Part shown: one piece after another, positions 19,057 through 26,446 of the stretch
How the letters are laid out: the number at the start of each line of letters is the position of its first letter
Numbering within the stretch: position 1 is the first letter of the stretch
Notes under the pieces: generated by a model
The model's input: the letters and a program-made list of their open reading frames with translations, nothing else
What the model was told of the DNA's origin: nothing
The model's database searches: none
Position numbers and translations under genes: made by a program
Source: Actinomadura xylanilytica
GTDB lineage: Bacteria > Actinomycetota > Actinomycetes > Streptosporangiales > Streptosporangiaceae
Assembly: GCF_030283145.1 (NCBI RefSeq)
Contig: NZ_JASNWE010000006.1
Span: forward strand, 1-64,000
Direction: 5' to 3'
DNA: 64,000 nt

Positions 19057-19120
19057 CACCGGCACGGGCGGCCGGCACAGGTGCCGGTACGAGTGGCGGC
19101 ACGGACACCGGCACGGGCGG
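19057..19120 (-). repeat. GC-rich repeat cluster with hairpin after the STAS gene
   Basis: A 15-base direct repeat (19057-19071 and 19106-19120) flanks a perfect 7-base inverted repeat (19072-19078 with 19081-19087). Several shorter GGCAC/GTGCC elements lie between them. It starts about 7 bases after the STAS stop, so the likely role is transcription termination, though the repetition is more than a simple hairpin needs. Confidence 0.5.
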
Positions 19121-19126
19121 CGGGCG

Positions 19127-19639
19127 TCAGCAGCGCGGGGCCGCGGACGACCCGGCCTCGGCGATCGCGCCGGCGATGTCGTCGTACAGGGTGAACAGCC
19201 GGTACAGCCCGGTGATGCGCAGCAGCCGAACCTGGGCGGGCCGCACCCGGGCGAGTCTGATCTCTCCCCCGGCCCCGGAGATCTGGTTGTGCGCGGCGAC
19301 CAGGGCGCCGAGCCCGGTGGCGTCGCAGAACGGGACCCCGGCGAAGTCGACGACCAGGCGGCGGAAGCCCGCCTCGTGCAGCTCGACCAGGTGGACGCGG
19401 AGCGTGTCGGCGGTGTGCAGGTCGATCTCGCCGGTCACTGCGGCGACGACGGTCTCACCGTGCACCTGCGCGACCGAGACGTCCAGACCGGCCACCGGGC
19501 CCTGCTCACGCGGCCCCCCGGCCGCGGGGCCGTCCAGCGCGGTGCCCGGCCCGCCGGCGGGCCGGGCACCCGCCCGGCACCTGACCTCGGGTCCGCGCCT
19601 GCCGGGACGCCTGGCCGCCGCCCTGCCCTCGTCGATCAT
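19127..19639 (-). CDS. STAS-domain anti-sigma factor antagonist
   Basis: The C-terminal 100 residues form a SpoIIAA/RsbV-like STAS domain, ending the beta-strand VDFAGVPF with CDATGLGAL. The threonine of DATG is the position phosphorylated by partner kinases in this family. The N-terminal 60 or so residues are Gly/Ala/Arg-rich. ATG 19639, with a G-rich stretch about 8 bases upstream, is the most plausible start; the frame stays open to 19801, so the start is uncertain. No RsbW-type kinase or sigma factor is next to it. The role would be partner switching in stress or developmental control. Confidence 0.8.
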   Translation of the reverse strand: MIDEGRAAARRPGRRGPEVRCRAGARPAGGPGTALDGPAAGGPREQGPVAGLDVSVAQVHGETVVAAVTGEIDLHTADTLRVHLVELHEAGFRRLVVDFAGVPFCDATGLGALVAAHNQISGAGGEIRLARVRPAQVRLLRITGLYRLFTLYDDIAGAIAEAGSSAAPRC

Positions 19640-19939
19640 CACGTTTGCCCCCACTCTGCACGGCCCCATCGCCGCCCTCGTCATCACCGTAGGCACCCGG
19701 GTGCGACGCGTGGATCCATCGCCGGGTTGGTTCCCGCTCCTACCTGGGAATGAGTCGCCGCCGGACGCGAGCCCCCCGCCCACCGTCCAGCGATAGTTCA
19801 TCCTCCCAGGTCAAGGGAGGAGAAAAGCCGCACGACGCGACCGCTTGCGGCCAGCCGAACGCACAGAATCGCCCTTACCAAGACGAACCCTCACACCCTC
19901 ACAACGTCGTCGCGGGCCCTCCACGGCCCGCGCGCGCCC
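19640..19939. other. Intergenic region between the STAS gene and the rRNA methyltransferase gene
   Basis: Apart from an inverted repeat near 19911-19932 that should end the methyltransferase transcript, I see no gene or recognised site. On the minus strand TTGACC occurs near 19810 but has no convincing -10 partner. Confidence 0.4.
19911..19932 (-). terminator. Terminator of the infC-rpmI-rplT-methyltransferase operon
   Basis: A perfect 8-base inverted repeat (19911-19918 with 19925-19932, loop of 6) lies 7 bases beyond the methyltransferase stop. It is the likely end of the ribosomal operon. Confidence 0.6.
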
Positions 19940-20773
19940 TCACGGCGCCGGGCGCGGGTCCCCATTGCGTTGCGCGCGGGCCGAGGCGTAGAGGCAGACG
20001 GCCGCGGCCGTCGCCAGATTGAGGCTCTCGGCCCGACCGTAGATCGGCACCCGCACGACCTCGTCGACATGCTGGAGGATCTCGTCGGGCAGTCCCCACG
20101 CCTCGTTGCCGAACACCCAGGCGGTGGGGCCCGCGAGCAGGCCGTCGTCGATGCCGTCGTCGAGGGTCCGGTCGCCCGCGCCGTCGGCGGCGAGCACCTT
20201 CAGCCCGGCCGCCTTGAGCTCGGGGATCAGGTCGCCGAACCGGGGCCCGACGACGACGGGGAGGTGGAACAGGCTGCCCGCCGACGCGCGGACGCACTTG
20301 CCGTTGTACGGGTCGACCGACGCGTCGGTGAAGACGACCGCCTCCGACCCGGCGGCATCGGCGGTGCGCAGGACCGTTCCGGCGTTGCCGGGGTCGCGGA
20401 CGTGGGCGAGCACGGTCACCAGCCTGGGGCCGGAGTCCAGCGCGCCGCCCAGCGGGACGTCGACGAACTGGCAGACCGCGAGCAGCCCCTGGGGCGTGAC
20501 GGTCTGCGCCAGCTCGGCCATGACCTCGCCGCTGACCCGCAGCACCGGGACGCCCGCCTTCTCGGCGGCCGTCACCAGCTCGGGATGGCGGGCCTCGGCC
20601 TCGGCGGTGGTGAACAGCTCGGCGAGGCCGCCGGGGATCTCCAGCGCCTCCCGCACCGCCTGCGGGCCTTCGGCGAGGAAGCGCCGTTCGCGGCGCCGGA
20701 ACGCACGTTTGGCGAGCCGGCGAGCGGCCTTCACCCGTGGTGATCGGAGGGAGGTCAGCTCGCGGCCCGCCAT
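19940..20773 (-). CDS. SpoU/TrmH-family RNA 2'-O-methyltransferase
   Basis: The protein has an N-terminal substrate-binding domain (about 1-100) and a C-terminal SPOUT knotted domain. The three SpoU motifs are present: RDPGNAGTVLRTADAAG, VFGNEAWGLPDEIL and IYGRAESLNLATAAAVCLY. It would transfer methyl from S-adenosylmethionine to a ribose in rRNA. It follows rplT by 34 bases in the infC operon. Relatives include TsnR-type thiostrepton resistance enzymes and 23S housekeeping enzymes; this conserved ribosomal-operon position favours a housekeeping rRNA target. Confidence 0.92.
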   Translation of the reverse strand: MAGRELTSLRSPRVKAARRLAKRAFRRRERRFLAEGPQAVREALEIPGGLAELFTTAEAEARHPELVTAAEKAGVPVLRVSGEVMAELAQTVTPQGLLAVCQFVDVPLGGALDSGPRLVTVLAHVRDPGNAGTVLRTADAAGSEAVVFTDASVDPYNGKCVRASAGSLFHLPVVVGPRFGDLIPELKAAGLKVLAADGAGDRTLDDGIDDGLLAGPTAWVFGNEAWGLPDEILQHVDEVVRVPIYGRAESLNLATAAAVCLYASARAQRNGDPRPAP

Positions 20774-20807
20774 GACGTTCGTGATCGCCTGTCTGCCGGG
20801 AACCGGT

Positions 20808-21185
20808 TCAGGCCGCCTCGCTGCCCTCGGCGGGCAGCGCGTTCTTGGCCACCGTCACCAGGGCGGTGAACGCGGCGGCGTCGTTGACGGCCAGTTCGGC
20901 GAGCATGCGGCGGTCGACCTCGATCTCGGCCGCCTTCAGGCCCTGGATGAACCGGTTGTAGGTGATGCCGTTGGCGCGGGCCGCAGCGTTGATCCGCTGG
21001 ATCCACAGGCGGCGGAACTGGCCCTTGCGGTCCTTGCGGTCCCGGAAGGCGTAGGTCATGGAGTGGAGCTGCTGCTCCTTGGCCTTGCGGTACAGGCGCG
21101 ACCGCTGGCCGCGGTAGCCGCTCGACCGCTCCAGGACGACCCGACGCTTCTTGGCGGCGTTGACCGCCCGCTTCACGCGTGCCAC
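20808..21185 (-). CDS. rplT: 50S ribosomal protein L20
   Basis: L20 is an early 23S-binding assembly protein. The 125-residue basic sequence begins MARVKRAVNAAKKRRVVLERSS and contains the conserved GYRGQRSRLYRKAKEQ and FRDRKDRKGQFRRLWIQRINAA. It is the third gene of infC-rpmI-rplT. In Firmicutes and Enterobacteria L20 represses this operon; a similar role here is possible. Confidence 0.98.
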   Translation of the reverse strand: MARVKRAVNAAKKRRVVLERSSGYRGQRSRLYRKAKEQQLHSMTYAFRDRKDRKGQFRRLWIQRINAAARANGITYNRFIQGLKAAEIEVDRRMLAELAVNDAAAFTALVTVAKNALPAEGSEAA

Positions 21186-21255
21186 GTTTCGAACTCCTTC
21201 GTGGGGGCCGGGGCCGTGCTGACCTCGGCCGGTCGTACGGGTTTCTGGTCGTGGG

Positions 21256-21450
21256 CTACTTGCGCAGCAGCTTCTTGATGTTCTTGGCGTCGGCGTCGGC
21301 CACCACGGCCGGGCCGTCCAGGCGGCGGGTCCGCTTGGTCGGCTTGTGCTCGAGCAGGTGGTTGCGGTTGGCGCGGCGGCGCATCACCTTGCCGGTGCCG
21401 GTCAGCTTGAAGCGCTTCTTGGCACCGCTGTGGGTCTTGGTCTTCGGCAT
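21256..21450 (-). CDS. rpmI: 50S ribosomal protein L35
   Basis: L35 is a 64-residue basic ribosomal protein starting MPKTKTHSGAKKRFKLTGTG, the family hallmark. The ATG is at 21450. It lies between infC and rplT with gaps of 190 and 70 bases in the same transcript. Confidence 0.97.
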   Translation of the reverse strand: MPKTKTHSGAKKRFKLTGTGKVMRRRANRNHLLEHKPTKRTRRLDGPAVVADADAKNIKKLLRK

Positions 21451-21640
21451 GGCGCCGTCGTCTCCCTCACTCCCGGCCCCCGCGCACTGGCACGGGGGCG
21501 CGCCTGATCGGGCGCATCCCACGGAACTCCGTGTGACGCGCCTGGTCAGGCTTCAATGTACGTGCGTCACGACCTCGCGAGAACGCGAGACCACGTGGGG
21601 ACCGCCGCTGGGCGGCCCCGGTACGACCCGGCCGGGGCCG

Positions 21641-22225
21641 TCAGACGGAGTCGGCCTCCGCCTCATGGTCACGGGTGGCCCGCTCGGCCTTGGCCTCGGC
21701 CTTGGCCTCGGCCTTCTTCTTGTGCGGACCGAGCACCATGATCATGTTTCGGCCGTCCTGCTTGGCCCGCGACTCGACGAAGCCGAGGTCCTCGACGTCG
21801 TCGGCCAGCCGCTGCAACAGCCGGAAACCGAGCTCGGGACGGGACTGCTCACGACCGCGGAACATGATCGTGACCTTCACCTTGTCCCCCGCCTTGAGGA
21901 ACCGCACCACGTGACCCTTCTTGGTCGCGTAGTCGTGCGGGTCGATCTTCGGGCGGAGCTTGATCTCCTTGATGACCGTGTGCGCCTGGTTCTTCCGCGC
22001 CTCACGCGCCTTCATCGCGGACTCGTACTTGAACTTGCCGTAGTCCATGAGCTTGGCGACGGGCGGGCGCGCGGTGGGCGCCACCTCGACCAGGTCGAGG
22101 TCCGACTCACGCGCGAGTTCAAGGGCCTTGGCGATGGGCACGATGCCCACCTGTTCGCCGTTCGGGCCGACGAGCCGGACCTCGGGCACGCGAATGCGGT
22201 CGTTGATACGCGGTTCGGCGCTGAT
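21641..22225 (-). CDS. infC: Translation initiation factor IF-3 with a probable ATC start
   Basis: IF3 binds the 30S subunit, blocks premature 50S joining and checks the start codon and initiator tRNA. The sequence has the N-domain (RINDRIRVPEVRLVGPNGEQ), the lysine-rich linker and the C-domain, plus an Ala/Lys/Glu-rich tail. The first in-frame ATG or GTG would cut off the conserved RINDRIR segment. A perfect AAGGAGGT (22229-22236) lies just before an ATC codon at 22223-22225, giving a full 194-residue protein. A rare start is the known basis of IF3 autoregulation in other bacteria. Confidence 0.93.
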   Translation of the reverse strand: MSAEPRINDRIRVPEVRLVGPNGEQVGIVPIAKALELARESDLDLVEVAPTARPPVAKLMDYGKFKYESAMKAREARKNQAHTVIKEIKLRPKIDPHDYATKKGHVVRFLKAGDKVKVTIMFRGREQSRPELGFRLLQRLADDVEDLGFVESRAKQDGRNMIMVLGPHKKKAEAKAEAKAERATRDHEAEADSV

Positions 22226-22285
22226 GGGACCTCCTTGGGGCCGTTACTCAAGTTCCAGGACCGGTCGTACCCCAGGGCCTTCACG

Positions 22286-22314
22286 CAAAAAGCCCCGCAC
22301 GACTCGCATGCGGG
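22286..22314 (-). terminator. Intrinsic terminator in the infC leader (candidate attenuator)
   Basis: On the minus strand a hairpin pairing GGCCCCGCA with TGCGGGGCT is followed by TTTTTGCG, the only clear U-run terminator in the window. It lies about 60 bases before the infC start. The nearest upstream gene reads the other way, so there is no leftward gene for it to end; it should act on transcripts heading into infC. Endpoints are approximate to a few bases. Confidence 0.72.
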
Positions 22315-22329
22315 GCCACCTTCGGTCTT

Positions 22330-22350
22330 CCCGCCGACAGTGCCGACGGG
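22330..22350 (-). ncRNA. Second structured hairpin in the infC leader RNA
   Basis: In the minus-strand RNA, CCCGUCGGC (22350-22342) pairs with GUCGGCGGG (22338-22330) through 9 pairs including two G-U, with an ACU loop. Together with the adjacent terminator it forms a compact structured leader. Whether the two stems compete with a third structure was not resolved by eye. Confidence 0.45.
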
Positions 22351-22694
22351 AACTACGGCGTCGCGGGCGTGTACCGCCCGTTCGCCGGACCGAAACCCAC
22401 CGGCTTGACGGCCGGTCAGGTGGGAGATGGCCTCCGCTTGAGCGCCCGGTACGGTCGATCACGATGTCGTCATCGTCCGCACAGGGCCGGTCGAGTTCCA
22501 AGGCTATCACTTGCCAGGCCCTGTCGCGCCGCCCCTCCGGGGCACCGATCCACCACTTCACAACCACGGGGGACGGGCGTCCATTCCCCAGGCCCAGGAC
22601 GGCGCCCTTCTGGGCCCTGGCGGAATTCGTGTGGCTTGTTACCGTGGAGCGACGACGGCCCACCGGGGTCGGCTCCACGGAGGGGTTCTCCGCG

Positions 22695-23207
22695 ATGCCC
22701 TCGGTCAACACAGCCACGGCCGGCCCGTCCGGCGCCGCCCGGATGATCAGGCTGGAGTTCGCGCAGAAGGCGTTCATCCTCGACGCGGACCGGCTGCTGC
22801 TGGTCCGCAAGGCGGCGTCCGATCCGTTCCACCCGGGGCGGTGGGAGGTGCCGGGCGGGCGGCTGGAGGTCGCCGCCGACCTCGACCTCGACGACCACAT
22901 CCGGCGCGAGGTGTGGGAAGAGGTCGGCATCAAGGTCGACCCGGGCCCGCCGTTCCACCTGTGGCAGTGGTTCATGCCCGATCTCGGTCCCCCCGCAGGG
23001 GAGCGGGGCGGGCAGGTGCGGGTGGTCGCCGCGGCGCGGCACTGCCGGCCCGCGAGCCTGGACGTGAGCCTGGAGCACCAGACCGACGGCGACCATCTCG
23101 CCGACTGCGCCTGGGTGCCGCTGGGCGATCTCGGCGGGTTCGAGCTGATCCCGAGCCTGCGCCCGGTGATGCGCGTGTTCCTCCGGCTGCATCCGCCGGC
23201 GGGCTGA
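22695..23207 (+). CDS. Nudix hydrolase-like protein
   Basis: The protein starts with about 17 variable residues, then a Nudix fold: FAQKAFILDADRLLLVRKA, HPGRWEVPGGRLE and the box end RREVWEEVGI. The REVWEEVGI half matches the Nudix consensus. The spacing from GGRLE is longer than standard and the usual middle glutamate is not in its normal place, so substrate and activity may be altered. The family hydrolyses nucleoside diphosphates linked to another group. ATG 22695 has GGAGG at a wide 11-base spacing; ATG 22743 is an alternative. The PfkB-like gene follows 7 bases after the stop. Confidence 0.85.
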   Translation: MPSVNTATAGPSGAARMIRLEFAQKAFILDADRLLLVRKAASDPFHPGRWEVPGGRLEVAADLDLDDHIRREVWEEVGIKVDPGPPFHLWQWFMPDLGPPAGERGGQVRVVAAARHCRPASLDVSLEHQTDGDHLADCAWVPLGDLGGFELIPSLRPVMRVFLRLHPPAG

Positions 23208-23214
23208 GGCGATC

Positions 23215-24165
23215 ATGGACATCGCGGCGGCGTCCGCGCGCCCCCCGGTCCAGTGGCCCGGCCTGGACGGCGTCGCCGAGCGGCGCTTCACGATGGTCGT
23301 CGTGGGCGACGTGCGGATCGAGGTCAGGGCGGAGCTGCCCGCCGTCCGCTTCGCGGAGCTGACCGCCGACCGGCTCGCCTACGCGCCCGCGCGGGCGATC
23401 GTGGCGGGCACCGCGGTCAACCTGGCGCGGCGGGCGGCCGGCTACTTCGGCCACGTCGCCGTCCTGGGCCGGGTCGGGGACGACGATTTCACCCCGGTGA
23501 TCCGGCGGGAGCTGAGGCGGCTGGGCGTCCGCGACCTGCTCCGCGTCGAGCACGGCGCCGCTAACGGGGTGGCGGTGATGCTCCGTGACCGCGCGGCCGG
23601 CGGCGAACCGGGCGTCCGGCTGCTCATCGCGGAGGAGGACGCCCCCGACCGGCGGCTGTCGGCGTCCGACGTGCGGCACGTCTCCGCCGCGATCGGGCAC
23701 GCGGACGTGCTGTGCGTCGACGGGTACGCCCTGCTGTCCCCCGTCTCCCGGGCGGCCCTGCGGGAGGCGGCGGCGATCGCCCGCCAGGCCGGCGCGCAGG
23801 TGGTCTTCGACGTGGTCCCGCACGACATCGACGCGCGGCTGCCGGTCGCGGAGGTCCTGCCGATGCTCTCGCTGGCCGACGTCGTCATCTCCGAGGCGCC
23901 CACACTGGCCAGGCTGCTCGGCCAGGTACCTCCGGTAGGGGCGGACGCTGTACGGGAACTGCTCCCCTCACTGGATCGGCTCGTTCCGGGACGTCCGCTG
24001 TGGCTGCTGCGCTTCGGTGAGAGCTCGCTGGAGTGTGCACTGGCCCACCAGCGGGACGGGCTGCTCCTGGAATACCCGACCGGATACGGCGACGGGGTGG
24101 AACGCGCTGGGTTCGGTGACCGGCTCGCTGTGGCCGAGCTCTACTGGTGGCTGTCGGTCCGCTGA
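23215..24165 (+). CDS. PfkB/ribokinase-family sugar or nucleoside kinase
   Basis: The fold is ribokinase-like: VVVGDVRIEV start strand, substrate-side IVAGTAVNLARRAAGYFGHVAVLGRVGDDDF, and the C-terminal anion-hole motif GFGD (about 299-302) in place of GAGD, keeping the catalytic aspartate. The ATP-side segment before it is shorter and atypical. A GAGG ribosome site precedes the ATG by 5 bases and the gene is 7 bases from the Nudix stop, so they form an operon. Its last 25 bases overlap the end of the opposing HIT gene. The substrate cannot be told. Confidence 0.85.
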   Translation: MDIAAASARPPVQWPGLDGVAERRFTMVVVGDVRIEVRAELPAVRFAELTADRLAYAPARAIVAGTAVNLARRAAGYFGHVAVLGRVGDDDFTPVIRRELRRLGVRDLLRVEHGAANGVAVMLRDRAAGGEPGVRLLIAEEDAPDRRLSASDVRHVSAAIGHADVLCVDGYALLSPVSRAALREAAAIARQAGAQVVFDVVPHDIDARLPVAEVLPMLSLADVVISEAPTLARLLGQVPPVGADAVRELLPSLDRLVPGRPLWLLRFGESSLECALAHQRDGLLLEYPTGYGDGVERAGFGDRLAVAELYWWLSVR

Positions 24166-24863
24166 TCCTCCCTGAGGGCCGAGCGGAGCGCATCCAGCGT
24201 TCGCTGGAAGGACCGCTTGCTCTCGGGTAGTCCGAACGTCTCTTGCCAGCGCCAAGCCCTAACGGAACCGTCCTTGTGCGCCACTGAGCCGTCTAGGAGC
24301 GCGGTCGCCGCCGCCCAGCGAAGAAACTGGCTCGGCACACCCTCTCCCGGGTGGAGCGTGACCGTCTCGCCCTCCTCCAGCAGAAGGTACGAGCGGCCCT
24401 CCCGGACCCGGTCGCGTACGGAGTCGTGGTCAGCGGGGACACCGTGCGGCCCGCTGCGTTCCACCACGGCCCGTACACCCGGGCTGCCCGGCAGGAAGTG
24501 CCAGTGCGCGTGGTCGATGCACGCCCCGCCGCCCTGGGGGCTCGCCGGACCGTGCTCGAACATCACCAGCTCGCCGGTCCCGTACGCCTCGCGGTAGATG
24601 CGGGCGATCCGGCCGCGCCACACGCAGGCGCGCGCCCACATCCGGCCGCCGAACGTCCCGGCGCTCGGGTGGTGCGCCTCTGTGACCAGCAGCAGGTGCC
24701 CGTCCGCCAAGGGGGCCAGGTCGGGCATGAGGAAGAAGTCGGCGTCCGCCGCGAGGACGGCCGCACCGCCCGGCAGGCCCGCCATGTCGTTGAACCGGAA
24801 CCGCAGCGGCGGGCACAGCACGCAGTCCGCGGCGGGGCCGTCCCGTTCGGATGGCTCGGTCAA
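24141..24863 (-). CDS. HIT-like nucleotide hydrolase/transferase
   Basis: The histidine-triad motif HAHWHFLP (about residues 118-125) is intact. An N-terminal CVLC (14-17) resembles the zinc-binding pair of GalT-like HIT proteins. The region after the triad (to 240) is longer than in minimal HIT proteins. HIT enzymes act on nucleoside phosphoramidates, dinucleoside polyphosphates or nucleotide sugars. TTG 24863 is chosen because GGAGG precedes it by 5 bases; GTG 24890 is the alternative and has no clear ribosome site. The gene ends inside the PfkB-like gene on the other strand and diverges from the cyclase-like gene. Confidence 0.82.
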   Translation of the reverse strand: MTEPSERDGPAADCVLCPPLRFRFNDMAGLPGGAAVLAADADFFLMPDLAPLADGHLLLVTEAHHPSAGTFGGRMWARACVWRGRIARIYREAYGTGELVMFEHGPASPQGGGACIDHAHWHFLPGSPGVRAVVERSGPHGVPADHDSVRDRVREGRSYLLLEEGETVTLHPGEGVPSQFLRWAAATALLDGSVAHKDGSVRAWRWQETFGLPESKRSFQRTLDALRSALREDQRTDSHQ

Positions 24864-25012
24864 CGCGTCCTCCAGCACCACGGGCCGCACGAGCGCTCAT
24901 CACCCAGCGTGCCCGCTCCCCGGCCCCGATGCTCCGGGCGGGCGGGCACAGCCCCGGAACCCGCAGGGTACAAAGCCTGGCCGAACGGGAACAAAGGACA
25001 TAGAGGCACACT

Positions 25013-26368
25013 GTGAACCCACCGCTCCCCCGGCCCCCGGCCCCCGCACCTCGCAACGCACCCGCCCGCCGCCCCGCACCAGGGCCGCCCCCCGCGATCG
25101 ACCTCGCCGTGCTCGACCGCCGGCTGAACGAGTCGCTCGACGCCCTGCGCGACGCCTACTCGCCCGCCCCCGACGCCGGCGGCGGCTGGTACCACGAGCT
25201 GACCAGGCCGGAGCCGGGGGCGACCGCCACCGCGATCGGGCTGCTGGCCTTCGTCGAGACCGCCCGGCCGTTCGAGCACTTCGACGAGGGCCTGGCGTTC
25301 CTGGCGTCCCGCCAGGCCGCCTCCGCCGACCCGCTCGGGGACGGCGGCTGGGCCACCCGGACCAGCCTCGGCCTGCCGGTCGTGGAGGCCACCGCCTGGA
25401 TCGCCCGCTTCCTCGCCCGCGCCCGCTGCGACCTGCGCGAGGACGCCCCCGATCTCAGGCGGGCCTACCGGTGGCTGCTGCGCAACCAGAACCCCGACGG
25501 CGGCTGGGGGTCCCTGCTCGGCTGCCCGTCCCGGGTCTGGCTGACCTGCCTGGCGCTGCGCGCCCTCACCCAGCTCAACCCCTACGACGAGGCCGTGGAG
25601 CGGGGCGTGGAGTGGCTGACGGCGGGCCGGACCGCGAGCCGTCCCGCGTGGGGTCCCACCCCGACGTCCGGGCCGACCGTCACGCACACCGCGTTCGCGC
25701 TGGTCACGCTGGCCGAGGCGCGTCCCGCGCTGTGCACCGAGCGGCTGCTGGACGCCTACGACTGGCTGCTGGCGAACCTGGACCCTGAGGACGACCACAC
25801 CTGGATCGAGACCTACGACGTCTCCCCGCACGGCACGGCGTCCAGCCCCGTCTGGCGACTGGCCCTCTGGCACTACGGGCTGCCCCTGGCCCTGTCGGCG
25901 CTGCTGCGGGACCCGCGCGGCCCGCACGGGCCGACGGTCGCCCGCGCGTTCCGGACGCTGGCCCGCGCCGAGATCACCGCCCCGCGCCGCACCGGCTACC
26001 CCGGCAGCGGGCGCACCTCGCTCTGGAAGCTGTGGTGGCGGCTGGAGATCCTGATCGACCTCACCCGCGTCCCGCTGGCCGGCACCGGCGACGTCCTGCA
26101 CTGGCTACCGGACGCGACGGTGGTGCAGCGCGCGCACGCGCGGGACCGGCCGCTGGCCGCGCTGCTCCCCCACCGCCGGCGCCTCGAACCGGTACGGCTG
26201 GTGCGGCGGCACTGGTCGGCGGTGCTGCTCACCCTGATCGGCGCGGGCAGCCTCACGGGAGTCGCTTCCGGGACGTGGGGCTGGCGCGACTTCTGGCTGA
26301 GCGTGATCCTGCCGATGATGCTCGCGGCGGCGGACGAGTCGTTGAAGCGGCGCCGCACCCCGCGCTGA
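25013..26368 (+). CDS. Terpene-cyclase/prenyltransferase-fold protein with two C-terminal membrane segments
   Basis: After a Pro/Ala-rich start (1-30), repeated QW-like alpha-barrel units appear at about 57-82, 108-135, 158-187 (NQNPDGGWG) and 212-238, as in squalene-hopene cyclases. Class II cyclases need a DXDD acid motif before TA; here the matching place reads TVTHTAFAL (about 222-230), so classical cyclase chemistry looks lost. The C-terminus has two hydrophobic segments (about 401-417 and 427-440) and a basic tail, suggesting membrane attachment. GTG start with AGAGG upstream. It shares a 122 to 150-base divergent promoter region with the HIT gene. Function unknown. Confidence 0.8.
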   Translation: MNPPLPRPPAPAPRNAPARRPAPGPPPAIDLAVLDRRLNESLDALRDAYSPAPDAGGGWYHELTRPEPGATATAIGLLAFVETARPFEHFDEGLAFLASRQAASADPLGDGGWATRTSLGLPVVEATAWIARFLARARCDLREDAPDLRRAYRWLLRNQNPDGGWGSLLGCPSRVWLTCLALRALTQLNPYDEAVERGVEWLTAGRTASRPAWGPTPTSGPTVTHTAFALVTLAEARPALCTERLLDAYDWLLANLDPEDDHTWIETYDVSPHGTASSPVWRLALWHYGLPLALSALLRDPRGPHGPTVARAFRTLARAEITAPRRTGYPGSGRTSLWKLWWRLEILIDLTRVPLAGTGDVLHWLPDATVVQRAHARDRPLAALLPHRRRLEPVRLVRRHWSAVLLTLIGAGSLTGVASGTWGWRDFWLSVILPMMLAAADESLKRRRTPR

Positions 26369-26446
26369 CGTCGCGTCGAGCGCGGGGCGGGGACGGGAGC
26401 CGGGAACGGGAGGCGGGGGCGCGAGGCGGGAACGGGAGGCGGGGCG

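Larger units (their letters stand above)
22226..22694. other. infC leader and upstream region of the Nudix gene
   Basis: This 469-base divergent gap has no convincing gene. The infC side holds two hairpins (22286-22350), one with a U-run. No clear -35/-10 pair was found for infC; a GATAGC-like sequence near 22504 on the minus strand is a weak candidate. On the Nudix side GGAGG (22679-22683) lies 11 bases before the ATG. Confidence 0.5.

Noticed and set aside
25013..26368. Terpene biosynthetic gene cluster
   Set aside because: The cyclase-fold protein lacks the DXDD motif, and no prenyl synthase, P450 or other tailoring gene is nearby.
26369..26446. G-rich direct repeats after the cyclase-like gene
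   Set aside because: Two imperfect copies of a short GGGAACGGGAGGCGGG unit in a convergent gap; too short and simple to call a feature.
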